This document shows, in pieces, positions 17,838 to 26,548 of a DNA stretch of 64,000 bases. The stretch comes from Fibrella rubiginis. Its GTDB lineage: Bacteria; Bacteroidota; Bacteroidia; Cytophagales; Spirosomataceae. Numbering within the stretch: the first letter of the stretch is position 1; each line of letters opens with the position of its first letter. The notes under the pieces are model-generated. The model searched no databases. It had not been told where the DNA came from and saw nothing but the letters and a program-made list of their open reading frames with translations. The position numbers and the translations under genes were made by a program. The stretch covers positions 90,997 to 154,996 of the forward strand of contig NZ_JAFMYV010000015.1 in NCBI RefSeq assembly GCF_017353185.1. The letters are read 5' to 3'.

Positions 17838-17847
17838 TGCTTTCTTC

Positions 17848-19200
17848 ATGACCCTCCGCGCCAACCTGACTGATACCCTTCGATTGAGTATACCCATCGT
17901 GATTGCCCAACTCAGCACCACGCTGATGGGGTTGACGGATAATCTCTTCGTGGGGCGGCTGCTGGGGGCGGTGCCACTGGGCGCGGCGGGGCTGGCCAAC
18001 TCCATGTCGTTCCTGCTGTCGAGCATTGGCATTGGCGGGCTGCCGGTGGTGGCGGCGCTGGTGGCGCAGGCGGGCGGGCGAAACAATGCCGCCAAAATCA
18101 ACCAGTTGTACCGGGCGGGGTTACGGGTGGCACTGCTGCTGAGTCTGGCCCTGGGGCTGGTGGTCGCTGTGGTAGCGCTGAACTTCGACTGGCTAGGTCA
18201 AACCGCTGAGGTCAACGCCATTGCCCGGCCGTTTATGCTGATTCTCAGCGCCTCCAACGTGCCGTTGTTTGTGTTTATTGCCGCCCGCCAACTGGGCGAC
18301 GGCCTGCGTTTTCCGCGGGTGTCCATGACCATCACCATTGCCGCGCTGGCACTCAATGCCCTGTTCAACTACCTCTTTATTTTGGGGATCGGTCCATTTC
18401 CGAAGCTCGGCGTGCAGGGGTCGGCGGTGGCTACGCTGCTGTCTCGCGTGTTTATGGCGGTGGCGATGCTGACCTATATTCACCGGTCGGGTCTGTTTCG
18501 GGAGTATGTGCAGCCAGCCTTTTCGGCGTTACCCGTCAGGGAGTTCGTGCGCGATATTCTGCGTCTGGGATTACCCAGCGGGCTGACGTTTTTCTTCGAA
18601 ATAGCCCTCTTCACCGCCGCCATGGTCATCATCGGCTGGCTCGGTGCCGACCGGCTGGCGGCGCACCAAATTGCCATTAACATGGCCTCGAGCACCTATA
18701 TGATGGCTACGGGCATTTCGTCGGCGGCAGCTATCCGGGTGGGGGCGGCGTTGGGCCGCGGCGACCGCGATGGGGTTCGGCGGGCTGGGCTGGCAGCGTT
18801 TCTATTGTCGGCTATGCTGATGGGTACAGCCGGACTGGTGTTTATCTTGTTCAACACTACGCTGGTTAATCTTTATATCAGCGATGCACCCGGACGCGGG
18901 ACCGCCGACGTGATCCGTATTGCGGCTACGCTGGTCTTTCTGGCGGGCTTTTTCCAACTCTCCGACGGCATTCAGGCAGTAGGCATTGGCACCCTGCGCG
19001 GCCTTTCCGACGTGAACGTACCCACGCTAATTACCCTGTTTTCTTATTGGCTCGTGGCCCTGCCTACCAGCTATCTGCTTGGTTTTACCTTTGGCTACGA
19101 CGCCGTGGGGGTATGGCTCGGTCTCCTGGTGGGCCTCAGCGTGGCGGCAGTATTACTAACAGTGCGGTTTTTCCAGTTGGCAGAAAGGGTGAAAGAGTGA
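17848..19200 (+). CDS. MATE-family multidrug/Na+ efflux transporter
   Basis: The 450-residue membrane protein has about 12 hydrophobic segments in two halves, each beginning with the MATE pattern (LRLSIPIVIAQLSTTLMGLTDNLFVGRLLG in the first, LRLGLPSGLTFFFEIALFTAAMVIIGWLG in the second). It exports cationic compounds in exchange for Na+ or H+. The start at 17848 was chosen because the upstream 20 residues of the longer frame are encoded by the pyrimidine-rich arm of hairpin B. Confidence 0.93.
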   Translation: MTLRANLTDTLRLSIPIVIAQLSTTLMGLTDNLFVGRLLGAVPLGAAGLANSMSFLLSSIGIGGLPVVAALVAQAGGRNNAAKINQLYRAGLRVALLLSLALGLVVAVVALNFDWLGQTAEVNAIARPFMLILSASNVPLFVFIAARQLGDGLRFPRVSMTITIAALALNALFNYLFILGIGPFPKLGVQGSAVATLLSRVFMAVAMLTYIHRSGLFREYVQPAFSALPVREFVRDILRLGLPSGLTFFFEIALFTAAMVIIGWLGADRLAAHQIAINMASSTYMMATGISSAAAIRVGAALGRGDRDGVRRAGLAAFLLSAMLMGTAGLVFILFNTTLVNLYISDAPGRGTADVIRIAATLVFLAGFFQLSDGIQAVGIGTLRGLSDVNVPTLITLFSYWLVALPTSYLLGFTFGYDAVGVWLGLLVGLSVAAVLLTVRFFQLAERVKE

Positions 19201-19213
19201 GTGGTGAAAGCGC

Positions 19214-19476
19214 GAAAGAGTGGCTGAGTGCTCTCGGCTTGCCGTTATCGTCGTTATTGTCGTTGTCATCGTTGTCGCTTGGCTCCAGCCGAGTGACGGG
19301 TATCTGAGGGCCTCTGGCCCGTAGGTTGACTTTAGAACTGTTAGGCCAACATGATTCAAGGTCGCACTACGGGCCGGAGGCCCTCAAATAACCATCACTC
19401 GGCTGGAGCCAAGCGATAACGAGATAACGACAATAACGACGATAACGGCAAGCCGAGAGCACCCAGCCACCCTTTC
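19214..19476. repeat. Very long intergenic hairpin C (about 110-bp arms)
   Basis: Arms 19214-19324 and 19367-19476 pair over about 110 bp with about eight mismatches and one 1-nt indel, around a 42-nt loop. The middle of the left arm is a 9-nt repeat (CGTTATCGT, CGTTATTGT and variants); the inner part is GC-rich (GGCTCCAGCC, GAGGGCC). It fills the 299-bp gap between the convergent MATE and oxidoreductase genes. No coding potential or transposase is present inside. Confidence 0.93.
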
Positions 19477-19499
19477 GCTCGTTTACCACTTATCATTAG

Positions 19500-20531
19500 C
19501 TACGGCACTAATACCAGCTTGCCGAAATTTTCGCCTGAAAACAGCTTTAGCAGCGTGGGAAGGAAGTTTTCGATGCCGTGCTCTACATGCACCTTTGGCG
19601 TTTTCAGCTTGCCTTCCTGTAGCCAGCCGGCCATTTCCTGCGCGGCAATGCCATAGTGGGGCGCATTGTCGAATACCACGATGCCCTCCATGCGGGCTCG
19701 GTTTACCAGCAGCGCCAGGTAGTTCGACGGGCCTTTTATGGGTGCCGTGTTATTGTATTGGGAAATGGCACCGCAGATAACGATTCGCGCCCGGAGCCGG
19801 ATTTGGGTCAGCACATCGTCCAGAATATCGCCGCCTACATTGTCGAAATACACGTCGATACCTTTGGGACAAGCTTCACGGAGGGCGGCGCGTACGTTTT
19901 GCGTTTTGTAATTGATGCAGGCGTCGAAGCCGAGCTCATTGACGCAGTAGTTGCACTTTTCCTCATCACCAGCGATACCGACCACGCGGCATCCTTTGAT
20001 TTTGGCAATTTGTCCCACCACGCTACCTACCGCCCCGGCTGCCCCCGATACCACCACGGTTTCGCCCGCTTTGGGCTGGCCAGAGTTGATTAATCCGAAA
20101 TAGGCCGTCATGCCGGGCATGCCCAGTGTAGCCAGGTACGTTTCCAGTGGAGCTAGCTTCGTGTCTACTTTCAGCAGGTACGCCGGGTTGGCGGGGTCAC
20201 TGGCGGCAGCACCATCGCGAAGGGCGTATTGCTGCACGTTTAGCCCACCCGTTACATAGTCGCCCACGGCAAAGGCGGGGTGCTTCGACTCCACAATCTG
20301 CCCGGCTGCTCCCGCCCGAAACACGTCGCCGATGCCGATGGGGGGGATGTAGGATTTACCTTCGTTCATCCAGCCGCGCATAGCGGGGTCAAGAGAAATG
20401 AACAGGTTTTTTACCAAAATCTGCCCGTCTTCCAGTGCTGGTATCTCAGCGGTTTCGATGGTTAGATTGGCTGGCTGGGGCATGCCTACTGGCCGCGATG
20501 CCAGTTTTACGCGGGTGTTTGAATAAGTCAT
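19500..20531 (-). CDS. NADP-dependent oxidoreductase, MDR superfamily (CurA/prostaglandin-reductase-like)
   Basis: The 343-residue product belongs to the zinc-free medium-chain reductases. It has an N-terminal GroES-like fold (SLDPAMRGWM, about 40-50), the nucleotide-binding signature GAAGAVGSVVGQIAKIKGCRVVGIAG (about 150-175) and the DVYFDNVGG motif (about 222-230). Members reduce carbon-carbon double bonds of enones with NADPH. ATG 20531 was chosen over an in-frame TTG at 20549. It is followed on the same strand by nothing; upstream on the same strand lies a small unknown gene 18 bp away, suggesting co-transcription. Confidence 0.9.
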   Translation of the reverse strand: MTYSNTRVKLASRPVGMPQPANLTIETAEIPALEDGQILVKNLFISLDPAMRGWMNEGKSYIPPIGIGDVFRAGAAGQIVESKHPAFAVGDYVTGGLNVQQYALRDGAAASDPANPAYLLKVDTKLAPLETYLATLGMPGMTAYFGLINSGQPKAGETVVVSGAAGAVGSVVGQIAKIKGCRVVGIAGDEEKCNYCVNELGFDACINYKTQNVRAALREACPKGIDVYFDNVGGDILDDVLTQIRLRARIVICGAISQYNNTAPIKGPSNYLALLVNRARMEGIVVFDNAPHYGIAAQEMAGWLQEGKLKTPKVHVEHGIENFLPTLLKLFSGENFGKLVLVP

Positions 20532-20549
20532 AGGTTTGATTTTGGTCAA

Positions 20550-20789
20550 TTAAGCCGACCGTAGTTGGTCAAGAAGATCGTCGCGGGTGGGGCGGTCATT
20601 GACTACGTCGTAGCGCAGGCCTTCAAGGTCCAGTGTGTCCACGAAGGTGGCGTAATTTTCGACGGTAAAGACAACGAGGTTGTCGAAGGGTTCGTTAAAC
20701 GGCTCAACCTCAGTAAGACTGGCCTGTTTTTGCAACGCCCGGTACGGCTCAGGCCGCAGGTCGTCTTGTTTCAGGATAAAATACCACAT
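20550..20789 (-). CDS. Small conserved-looking protein of unknown function
   Basis: The 79-residue product (MWYFILKQDDLRPEPYRALQ...) is acidic, with no signal peptide or membrane segment. I do not recognise the family. ATG 20789 is preferred: the longer frame from 20870 adds 27 residues encoded by inverted repeat D. It ends 18 bp before the oxidoreductase start and probably shares its transcript. Confidence 0.65.
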   Translation of the reverse strand: MWYFILKQDDLRPEPYRALQKQASLTEVEPFNEPFDNLVVFTVENYATFVDTLDLEGLRYDVVNDRPTRDDLLDQLRSA

Positions 20790-20799
20790 GTTAGAAGCA

Positions 20800-20905
20800 G
20801 TTATTAATGTACAATGCATAATGTACAATGAACAATGGCTTCGCGCTCTACATTCGATGCGCGAAGCCATTGTTCATTGTACATTATGCATTGTACATTA
20901 ATAAC
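20800..20905. repeat. Perfect 47-bp intergenic hairpin D with heptad arms
   Basis: Arms 20800-20846 and 20859-20905 are perfect 47-bp complements around a 12-nt loop. The left arm is heptads AATGTAC, AATGCAT, AATGTAC, AATGAAC, then a GC-rich apex GGCTTCGCGC. It lies between two minus-strand genes. Positions 20806-20848 recur exactly in hairpin N at 44013-44055. Confidence 0.96.
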
Positions 20906-20914
20906 TGACAGATG

Positions 20915-21751
20915 TCAAAATCCTCCCGCCCAAACAATGCCGCCTTCGATGTGTTGCAGGGCATTTTTCTCCGTAAACGTCTCTGCCGTATGGCCCAGGG
21001 CGGTGTAGAACATACGACCCTGACCAACGTTGTGCGTCCACGAAATGGGGTGATCGCCACCCATGCCTTTGGTTTCGCCCACGTCATACGTTTTTTCATC
21101 GACGTTTAGCAGCACATGGATGTTCGGCACAGTGCGGGGGTTCTTCCTGAAATTGTACCATTCGTCGGCATGGCGCCACGTGGCGGGCAGGCCGGTGGTG
21201 CTGGGGTGAGTTTTGTCTTCTATGGTCAGCGTGGCTTCGGGCGTGTGCGGGAAAAGGCTATGGTCGCGGAAGTGCGTACCCAGCAATTGGTCGTACCAAA
21301 GCCAGTCGTATTCGGTGTCGCAGGCGGCATGAATACCTACGTAGCCACCGCCGCGCTCAATAAACCGCTCAAACGCGGCCTGCTGGTCGGGGGTAAGCAC
21401 ATCGCCGGTGGTTGACAGCCAGACTACTACCTTGAATTTCTGGAGATAATCGTCGTTGAAAAATGCGCCGTTTTCGGTGCCGACCACCGTCCAGCCGCGT
21501 TGGGCACCCAGCGTTTTCAAGGCCACCACACCGGGCTCGATGCTCTCGTGCCGGAAGCCGTTTGTCTTGGAAAAAACCAGCACACCCTTGTCGCCAACGG
21601 GGCCGGGGTCAGCGGGGCGCGTGGTGTCGAAAACGGGGTGCTGCCACGGCAATTTCCGGATTGAGTACATGGCAAAGAGGACAAAGCCACCCATGAGCAA
21701 GGCCAGTGCCAGGGCAGTAAAAAGAACGAAGCGGAGTAGTTTACGGACCAT
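20915..21751 (-). CDS. ThuA-like (class I glutamine amidotransferase-fold) exported protein
   Basis: The 278-residue protein has an N-terminal membrane segment (FVLFTALALALLMGGFVLFAM) and then a ThuA-domain core: VLVFSKTNGFRHESI, VVWLSTTGDVL, GGGYVGIHAACDTEYDW and HPISWTHNVGQGRMFYTALGHTAE. ThuA-like proteins are linked to sugar metabolism in Bacteroidota but the reaction is not settled. It is probably exported or membrane-anchored. A minus-strand -7 box lies 44 bp upstream. Confidence 0.88.
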   Translation of the reverse strand: MVRKLLRFVLFTALALALLMGGFVLFAMYSIRKLPWQHPVFDTTRPADPGPVGDKGVLVFSKTNGFRHESIEPGVVALKTLGAQRGWTVVGTENGAFFNDDYLQKFKVVVWLSTTGDVLTPDQQAAFERFIERGGGYVGIHAACDTEYDWLWYDQLLGTHFRDHSLFPHTPEATLTIEDKTHPSTTGLPATWRHADEWYNFRKNPRTVPNIHVLLNVDEKTYDVGETKGMGGDHPISWTHNVGQGRMFYTALGHTAETFTEKNALQHIEGGIVWAGGF

Positions 21752-21794
21752 AAAAGAGGAGGGTGGGTTGATTATTAAACTTCATTAATTCTAC

Positions 21795-21802
21795 CAAACA
21801 TA
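21795..21802 (-). promoter_or_regulatory. -7 promoter box for the ThuA-like gene
   Basis: The minus strand reads TATGTTTG (TAnnTTTG), 44 bp upstream of the start at 21751. Confidence 0.5.
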
Positions 21803-21867
21803 CGCCCATTTTTGCCCAAATCGTTGCATCTTGATGGGCCAACATTAGTAGTAAAACAACTGTACAC

Positions 21868-23445
21868 ATGGCCCGTTACGACACCCTGGTGCCCCTGCCC
21901 GGCAGCGAAAAGTCTGCTCCGGAAGGCACCCAACTCAAGACCTTAAAATCCACCGACGTATTTGAGGTGACGGTGCGCGTAAACCGCCGCCAACCCATTG
22001 AATCACTCGTTACTACGGAGGCGCCAGTGGCGCAGCCGCTCACGCAGAACCAATACACCACCCAGTTTGGTGGCGATCCAGCCACGTTGCGAACGGTTGA
22101 AGACTACCTGCATTCGCAGGGGTTGAGCACGGTGCTCATCAGTGCCCCCCGGCGCAGTGTAATTGTGCGGGGAACGGTTGACCAGTTTAGCACGGCCTTT
22201 GGCGTATCCTTAGCCAACTACAAAGCGCCCGATGGCACGGTTTTTCGGGGGCGTAGCGGCCCAATTCAGGTGCCCGCCGAACTGGTCGATTTGATCGAAG
22301 GTGTTTTTGGTCTTGATGACCGGCCAATCGCGACGGCTCATTTTCAGGTGTTGCGGAAAGGGTCGGGCGGCATTGCTGATCCCCGCGCCGTGACTACGTC
22401 GTTCAATCCGAATCAGCTGGCCAAAATCTACAACTACCCCACCGGCGTAACGGGCAAAGGGCAGCGCATTGCCATTATTGAACTGGGTGGCGGGTTCCGG
22501 CAGGCCGACATTACAGCCTATTTCAAAAGCCTTGGTCTGAAAGCTCCCGTGGTCAAAGCGGTATCGGTTGATGGTGGGGTCAACAGCCCCAGTAATGCTA
22601 ATAGCGCCGATGGGGAGGTGATGCTTGATATTGAAGTAGCCGGGGCCGTAGCGCCTGGTGCTCAGCTGATTGTCTATTTCGCGCCCAACACTGATAAAGG
22701 GTTTCTGGATGCCATCACTACCGCCCTGCACGACACGGTCAACAAGCCATCGGTAATTTCCATTAGCTGGGGTGCCGCCGAGAAGAACTGGACACCGCAG
22801 TCACTGACCACGTTCAACCAAGCGTTTCAGGGAGCGGCTGCGCTGGGCATTACCGTTTGCGCTGCCGCGGGCGATACCGGCTCCGGTGACGGCGTAGGCG
22901 ACGGTAAAGCCCATGTCGATTTCCCGGCGTCGAGTCCCTTTGTGCTGGCCTGCGGGGGCACGAATTTGAAAACCAACGGCAACATGATCACTTCTGAGAC
23001 GGTATGGCACGTGAGCAACGACAGCGCCACCGGCGGCGGCATTAGCGACGTATTCGACCTACCCGATTATCAGCAAAAAGCCGGGGTACCGCCCTCCGTC
23101 AACGACGGCAAACGCATTGGCCGGGGCCTGCCCGACGTATCGGCCGTGGCTGACCCATCAACGGGGTATAACGTCCGGGTGGATGGGCAGAACCTGGTTA
23201 TCGGCGGTACGAGCGCAGTATCGCCGTTGATGGCGGGGTTGGTGGCGTTGCTCAATCAGCAGCGCGCCAAGCCAGTGGGCTTCCTGAACCCTGTGCTTTA
23301 TGCCAACCCCGCCGTTTGCCGCGACATCACGCAGGGCGACAACATCACCGTGGCGGGCAACAAAGGCTATAAAGCCCAACCCGGCTGGGACGCCGCCACC
23401 GGCCTCGGCGTGGTCGACGGGCAGAAACTGGCGAAAGCGATCTGA
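21868..23445 (+). CDS. S53 family serine-carboxyl peptidase (sedolisin/kumamolisin type)
   Basis: The 525-residue protein has a pro-kumamolisin activation domain (about 30-165, with RTVEDYLHSQGL and VRGTVDQFSTAFGV) followed by the catalytic domain. The S53 catalytic set is visible: Glu250 and Asp254 (GEVMLDIEVAG), the oxyanion Asp336 (AAAGDTGSGDG) and Ser449 in GGTSAVSPLMAG. These are acid-acting endopeptidases. No classical signal peptide is visible, so export route is open. It is divergent from the ThuA-like gene and its stop codon is the first base group of inverted repeat E. Confidence 0.93.
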   Translation: MARYDTLVPLPGSEKSAPEGTQLKTLKSTDVFEVTVRVNRRQPIESLVTTEAPVAQPLTQNQYTTQFGGDPATLRTVEDYLHSQGLSTVLISAPRRSVIVRGTVDQFSTAFGVSLANYKAPDGTVFRGRSGPIQVPAELVDLIEGVFGLDDRPIATAHFQVLRKGSGGIADPRAVTTSFNPNQLAKIYNYPTGVTGKGQRIAIIELGGGFRQADITAYFKSLGLKAPVVKAVSVDGGVNSPSNANSADGEVMLDIEVAGAVAPGAQLIVYFAPNTDKGFLDAITTALHDTVNKPSVISISWGAAEKNWTPQSLTTFNQAFQGAAALGITVCAAAGDTGSGDGVGDGKAHVDFPASSPFVLACGGTNLKTNGNMITSETVWHVSNDSATGGGISDVFDLPDYQQKAGVPPSVNDGKRIGRGLPDVSAVADPSTGYNVRVDGQNLVIGGTSAVSPLMAGLVALLNQQRAKPVGFLNPVLYANPAVCRDITQGDNITVAGNKGYKAQPGWDAATGLGVVDGQKLAKAI

Positions 23446-23579
23446 TTTACGATGTACGATTTACGAATTACGATTTGTTGCTGACGCCCCTGTCCAGCAG
23501 AGCGGAACGCCGCCCGGCAATACTCCGCAAGGCATGCGTCAGCAACAAATCGTAATTCGTAAATCGTACATCGTAAATC
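23444..23579. repeat. Perfect 44-bp intergenic hairpin E with GATTTAC heptads
   Basis: Arms 23444-23487 and 23536-23579 are perfect 44-bp complements around a 48-nt loop. The left arm is heptads GATTTAC, GATGTAC, GATTTAC, GAATTAC, then GTTGCTGACGC near the apex. It lies between convergent genes and overlaps the stop codons of both. Confidence 0.96.
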
Positions 23580-24130
23580 TAAAACCCCACCACACACCGC
23601 TCACCGGCCAGTGCGGCCATGTTTTCCTGTAAGAGCATGGCTGTGCGGGCGTTGTCGAAATGTTCGCTGTAGGCAGCGCGGAGTTCTTTGCGTTTCATGG
23701 CTTCCAGAAAACGACGGGCATCGTCGGGGGTTTCCAGCAGGAGGGGCGGCACTTCGGTTGGTTCGCCGGCTTCGTTTTTGGCCACCATCGTGAAGTAAGA
23801 CGTATTGGTGTGCTTCACCACGCCCGTCTTCACGTTTTCGGCAATAACCTTGATACCCACCACCAGCGACGTTCGCCCCACGTAGTTGACCGACCCCATC
23901 AGCGACACCAGTTCGCCAACCTCAACCGGTTGCCGGAAATTGACTCCGTCTACCGATACCGTCACGCAGTATTCGCCCGCGTGTTTGGCGGCACAGGCAT
24001 AAGCTACCTTGTCCATGAGTGATAGCAGCGTGCCGCCGTGAATCTTGCCGCCAAAGTTGGCATAAGCCGGAATCATCAGTTCAGTCAATGTAGTCTGCGA
24101 ATGGCGGACGGAGCGGGGAGAGGTAGGCAT
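23579..24130 (-). CDS. Acyl-CoA thioesterase, hotdog fold (YciA-like)
   Basis: The 183-residue product has the acyl-CoA hydrolase hotdog signature NFGGKIHGGTLLSLMDKVAYACAAKHAG (about 25-52) and VDGVNFRQPVEVGELVSLMGSVNYVGRTSL. It hydrolyses acyl-CoA to fatty acid and CoA in the cytoplasm. ATG 24130 is preferred because the extra 25 residues of the longer frame come from inverted repeat F. It is convergent with the S53 peptidase. Confidence 0.9.
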   Translation of the reverse strand: MPTSPRSVRHSQTTLTELMIPAYANFGGKIHGGTLLSLMDKVAYACAAKHAGEYCVTVSVDGVNFRQPVEVGELVSLMGSVNYVGRTSLVVGIKVIAENVKTGVVKHTNTSYFTMVAKNEAGEPTEVPPLLLETPDDARRFLEAMKRKELRAAYSEHFDNARTAMLLQENMAALAGERCVVGF

Positions 24131-24145
24131 AAGAAAGGGGCGATA

Positions 24146-24203
24146 GTGGTTGATGAAGTTGTGGGTTGGCGCAGCTACGCCAGCCCACAACCTCATTAAC
24201 CAC
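24146..24203. repeat. Short intergenic hairpin F between divergent genes
   Basis: Arms 24146-24171 and 24178-24203 pair over 26 bp with three mismatches and a 6-nt loop. The left arm has loose heptads of the type TGGTTGA. It lies in the divergent region between the thioesterase and DinB genes. Confidence 0.85.
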
Positions 24204-24314
24204 ACTAATTAACCACTGGATCCTAAACTTTTTGCGTAATTCAGCAACGCAACTTTGATGTAGCCTGTCTTGGCGGGTTCATCGTTGAGCTAATTTTTTC
24301 ACTACCAATCCGTC

Positions 24315-24782
24315 ATGAACCAGTCCCGCCTTGTCCGACTTCAGAGCCAACCCGATGCCCTGTCTGATCTGCTGGCCGGCTTATCGGTGGCACAGTGGCA
24401 ACGGCGAGTTCAGCCGGGCAAATGGTCGATTGCTGAGCAGCTAGCGCACCTGGCCCGTTATCAGGTTGTGTTTCGGCAGCGCATCGACCTCATCTGCCAA
24501 ACCGACCAACCCCATTTCGACCGGTACATGGCTGATGATGATCCCGACTTTGCCCCCTGGCTGACCCGTTTGCCCGACGAGCTACTAACCCAACTGCAAC
24601 AGGATCGGGCCGAGATCAACAACAAACTGGCTGCCCTGACCGGTGGGCAGTTGCGCCGGACGGGCACTCACCCTACGTTTGGCGCGATGGACATTGAGGG
24701 ATGGACCGAGTTCTTTCTCCTCCACGAAGCCCATCATTTTCTGAGTATCATGCGACTGGCAGCTTCGGCGCGGCACGGGTAA
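24315..24782 (+). CDS. DinB-like four-helix protein
   Basis: The 155-residue product has the DinB_2 pattern: PGKWSIAEQLAHLARYQVVFRQRI (about 35-58) with the conserved His of the first metal site, and FLLHEAHHFLSIMRL (about 135-149) with the C-terminal HEAHH metal-binding segment. The family often acts as metal-dependent thiol S-transferases, or has no assigned activity. It starts at ATG 24315. No operon partner is evident, since inverted repeat G separates it from the next gene. Confidence 0.85.
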   Translation: MNQSRLVRLQSQPDALSDLLAGLSVAQWQRRVQPGKWSIAEQLAHLARYQVVFRQRIDLICQTDQPHFDRYMADDDPDFAPWLTRLPDELLTQLQQDRAEINNKLAALTGGQLRRTGTHPTFGAMDIEGWTEFFLLHEAHHFLSIMRLAASARHG

Positions 24783-24815
24783 ATTTGGCTATAACGTCGT
24801 TTGATAGATTAATGG

Positions 24816-24937
24816 TTTTTTGGACAGGATTAGCAGGATTTCAAGATGAACAGGATTTCCTTTTTACGCTGGATACAATCAGTAGAGCAAAGAAAAATCC
24901 TGTTCGTCTTGAAATCCTGCTAATCCTGTCCAAAAAA
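24816..24937. repeat. Intergenic hairpin G with AGGATT repeats
   Basis: Arms 24816-24858 and 24895-24937 pair over 43 bp with one mismatch, around a 36-nt loop. The arm repeats CAGGATTAG, CAGGATTTC with about 9-nt spacing. It lies between two plus-strand genes. Confidence 0.93.
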
Positions 24938-24971
24938 TCTTATCTAAACATTAAGCCAAAACCTAATCCCT

Positions 24972-26009
24972 GTGCAGCCCGTACCTATTAAAACCACCGT
25001 TGTTGGCTCGATGCCTTTTCCCGGCTGGCTCGAACACGCCACCCAACACCTCGATCAGTTTGGCCCCGCCGACGTCAACGAGATGATCGAAGACGCTGTC
25101 ATAACGGCCATCCATGACCAAACCACGGCGGGTCTCGACGTGATCACCGACGGTGAACAAACCCGGTTCGATTTCAATCTGTCGTTCTATGGCTACATCA
25201 AGGGCATCGAAAACAACGACACCGAACTGCGCAAATTTGGTCCGCCTGCTCACGATCAGCGCGGCAAGCATACCATCACACAGCCCCTCACGGCTCCGCG
25301 CGGGCTGGGCGTAGTAGAGGAATATCAACGTCTAAAACGGCTGGCCCCGGCCGATCAACACCTGAAAATGTCGATCCCCGGTCCCTACACCCTTAGTGGA
25401 CGATTATTGCCAGGTGAGTTCTACAAAGACCGCTGGGAGGTAACCGAGGCACTGTTGCCGATGGTGCGCAAAGAGATAGAAGACCTGGTCGCCTTGGGTG
25501 TGGAAGAAATCTGCGTCGATGAGCCATCCATGAGTTGTTACGCCTACCGCGAAGACACCAAACGGTTTGTCGATATTTTCAACCGCACGGTGGCGCCCGG
25601 CGTGGGCAAAACGCGGCTATCCATGCACCTCTGTTTTGGGAATTACAAAGGCCGGTCGGTGGGAAGAAAAAGTATCGCGCCCATGCTGCCCGATTTTCTG
25701 GATATGACCGTCGATGAACTGCATTCGGAAATGACGATTCTTAATTTTTCGGAAGTGCATTTATTGGAACGCTTCGCCGAAAAATTCGATGTGGCGGTGG
25801 GCGTCATCGACGTGAAAAGTTATTACATCGAAACCCCCGACGATGTAGCCGAGCGAATTCGTAAATGCCTGCCCTACGTACCTGCTAATAAACTCGCTGT
25901 GGCCCCCGACTGCGGCATGAGCCAGACTGCCCGCTGGGCCACCAAACAAAAGCTCACGAATATGGTGGCAGGTGCCAAAATCATCCGGCAGGAATTGGGA
26001 TTGGTGTGA
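24972..26009 (+). CDS. Cobalamin-independent methionine synthase-like protein (MetE C-terminal/UROD fold)
   Basis: The 345-residue product is a single TIM barrel like the C-terminal half of MetE. It has the N-terminal strand TTVVGSMPFPGW, STRLH-type LSMHLCFGNYKG (about 220) and APDCGMSQTARW (about 316-327), which carry the His and Cys zinc ligands. It probably transfers a methyl group to a thiol, but the methyl donor of these short forms is not certain. The start is GTG 24972, needed to keep the first beta strand; there is no upstream ATG in frame. The gene is isolated between inverted repeat G and an AT-rich remnant. Confidence 0.85.
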   Translation: MQPVPIKTTVVGSMPFPGWLEHATQHLDQFGPADVNEMIEDAVITAIHDQTTAGLDVITDGEQTRFDFNLSFYGYIKGIENNDTELRKFGPPAHDQRGKHTITQPLTAPRGLGVVEEYQRLKRLAPADQHLKMSIPGPYTLSGRLLPGEFYKDRWEVTEALLPMVRKEIEDLVALGVEEICVDEPSMSCYAYREDTKRFVDIFNRTVAPGVGKTRLSMHLCFGNYKGRSVGRKSIAPMLPDFLDMTVDELHSEMTILNFSEVHLLERFAEKFDVAVGVIDVKSYYIETPDDVAERIRKCLPYVPANKLAVAPDCGMSQTARWATKQKLTNMVAGAKIIRQELGLV

Positions 26010-26076
26010 GATAATGAGCTAAAATCCATGCAAGCTCTGGTAGGAATCTTCCATCAATAGATAAAGAGTTGAGGTC

Positions 26077-26131
26077 CATGTATCGTCCCATCAGGGATCG
26101 GTCGTGTACCTCCCTGACGGGACGATTCATG
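26077..26131. repeat. Hairpin at the 5' end of the PpiC-like fragment
   Basis: Arms 26077-26097 and 26111-26131 pair over 21 bp with two mismatches and a 13-nt loop (core CGTCCC..TCAGGGA). It covers the apparent GTG start of the fragment at 26104. Confidence 0.8.
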
Positions 26132-26523
26132 AAATCGACTCAAGCGAAACCATCATTGATGTTGGCGGAAATGCTACGCTTGTGCTCATGTACAGCCGGG
26201 TAACAAATAATAATGTAGTCTACACCGATTCGACCGCTATACTAGAAATTCAATCGCTTTACAGGATGTTAAAAAACGGCTATAATTTTCATGATCTTGC
26301 CGTAAAGTATTCACAAGACCCCGGTTCTTATAAAAGTGGTGGTACATTAAAACCATCTACAACGGATGACTATGTTCCTGAATTCAGGAGTGCCGTTTTA
26401 GCTTTAACGAAAGACGGCATATCGAGGCCGTTCAAGACAGATTTTGGTTACCATATTGTCCAGTTAGTTGGCGTAAAGGAGGGCTTATATACTGCACGAC
26501 ATATTTTATTACGGGTAGATTAG
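26104..26523 (+). pseudogene. Fragment of a PpiC/parvulin-type peptidyl-prolyl isomerase (SurA-like)
   Basis: The 139-residue frame contains one parvulin core: LYRMLKNGYNFHDLAVKYSQDPGSYKSGGTL, VPEFRSAVLALTKDGISRPFKTDFGYHIVQL. It ends ARHILLRVD, the motif that opens a parvulin domain, just before a stop. It thus looks like an internal piece of a two-domain SurA-like protein, cut at both ends. No in-frame ATG and no signal peptide exist; the only start is GTG 26104 inside a hairpin, with an in-frame stop at 26062. Codons are clearly more AT-rich than those of neighbours, suggesting transfer or decay. It could be a small real protein, but a remnant is more likely. Confidence 0.65.
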
Positions 26524-26548
26524 CGAACTTATACTTAGTAATGATCTT

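Noticed and set aside
19214..19476. Possible MITE or IS remnant in the 263-bp hairpin
   Set aside because: No target duplication was seen at its edges, no transposase trace inside, and the arms are specific to this locus.
21868..21960. Signal peptide at the start of the S53 peptidase
   Set aside because: The N-terminus is polar and charged with no hydrophobic core, so export is not claimed.
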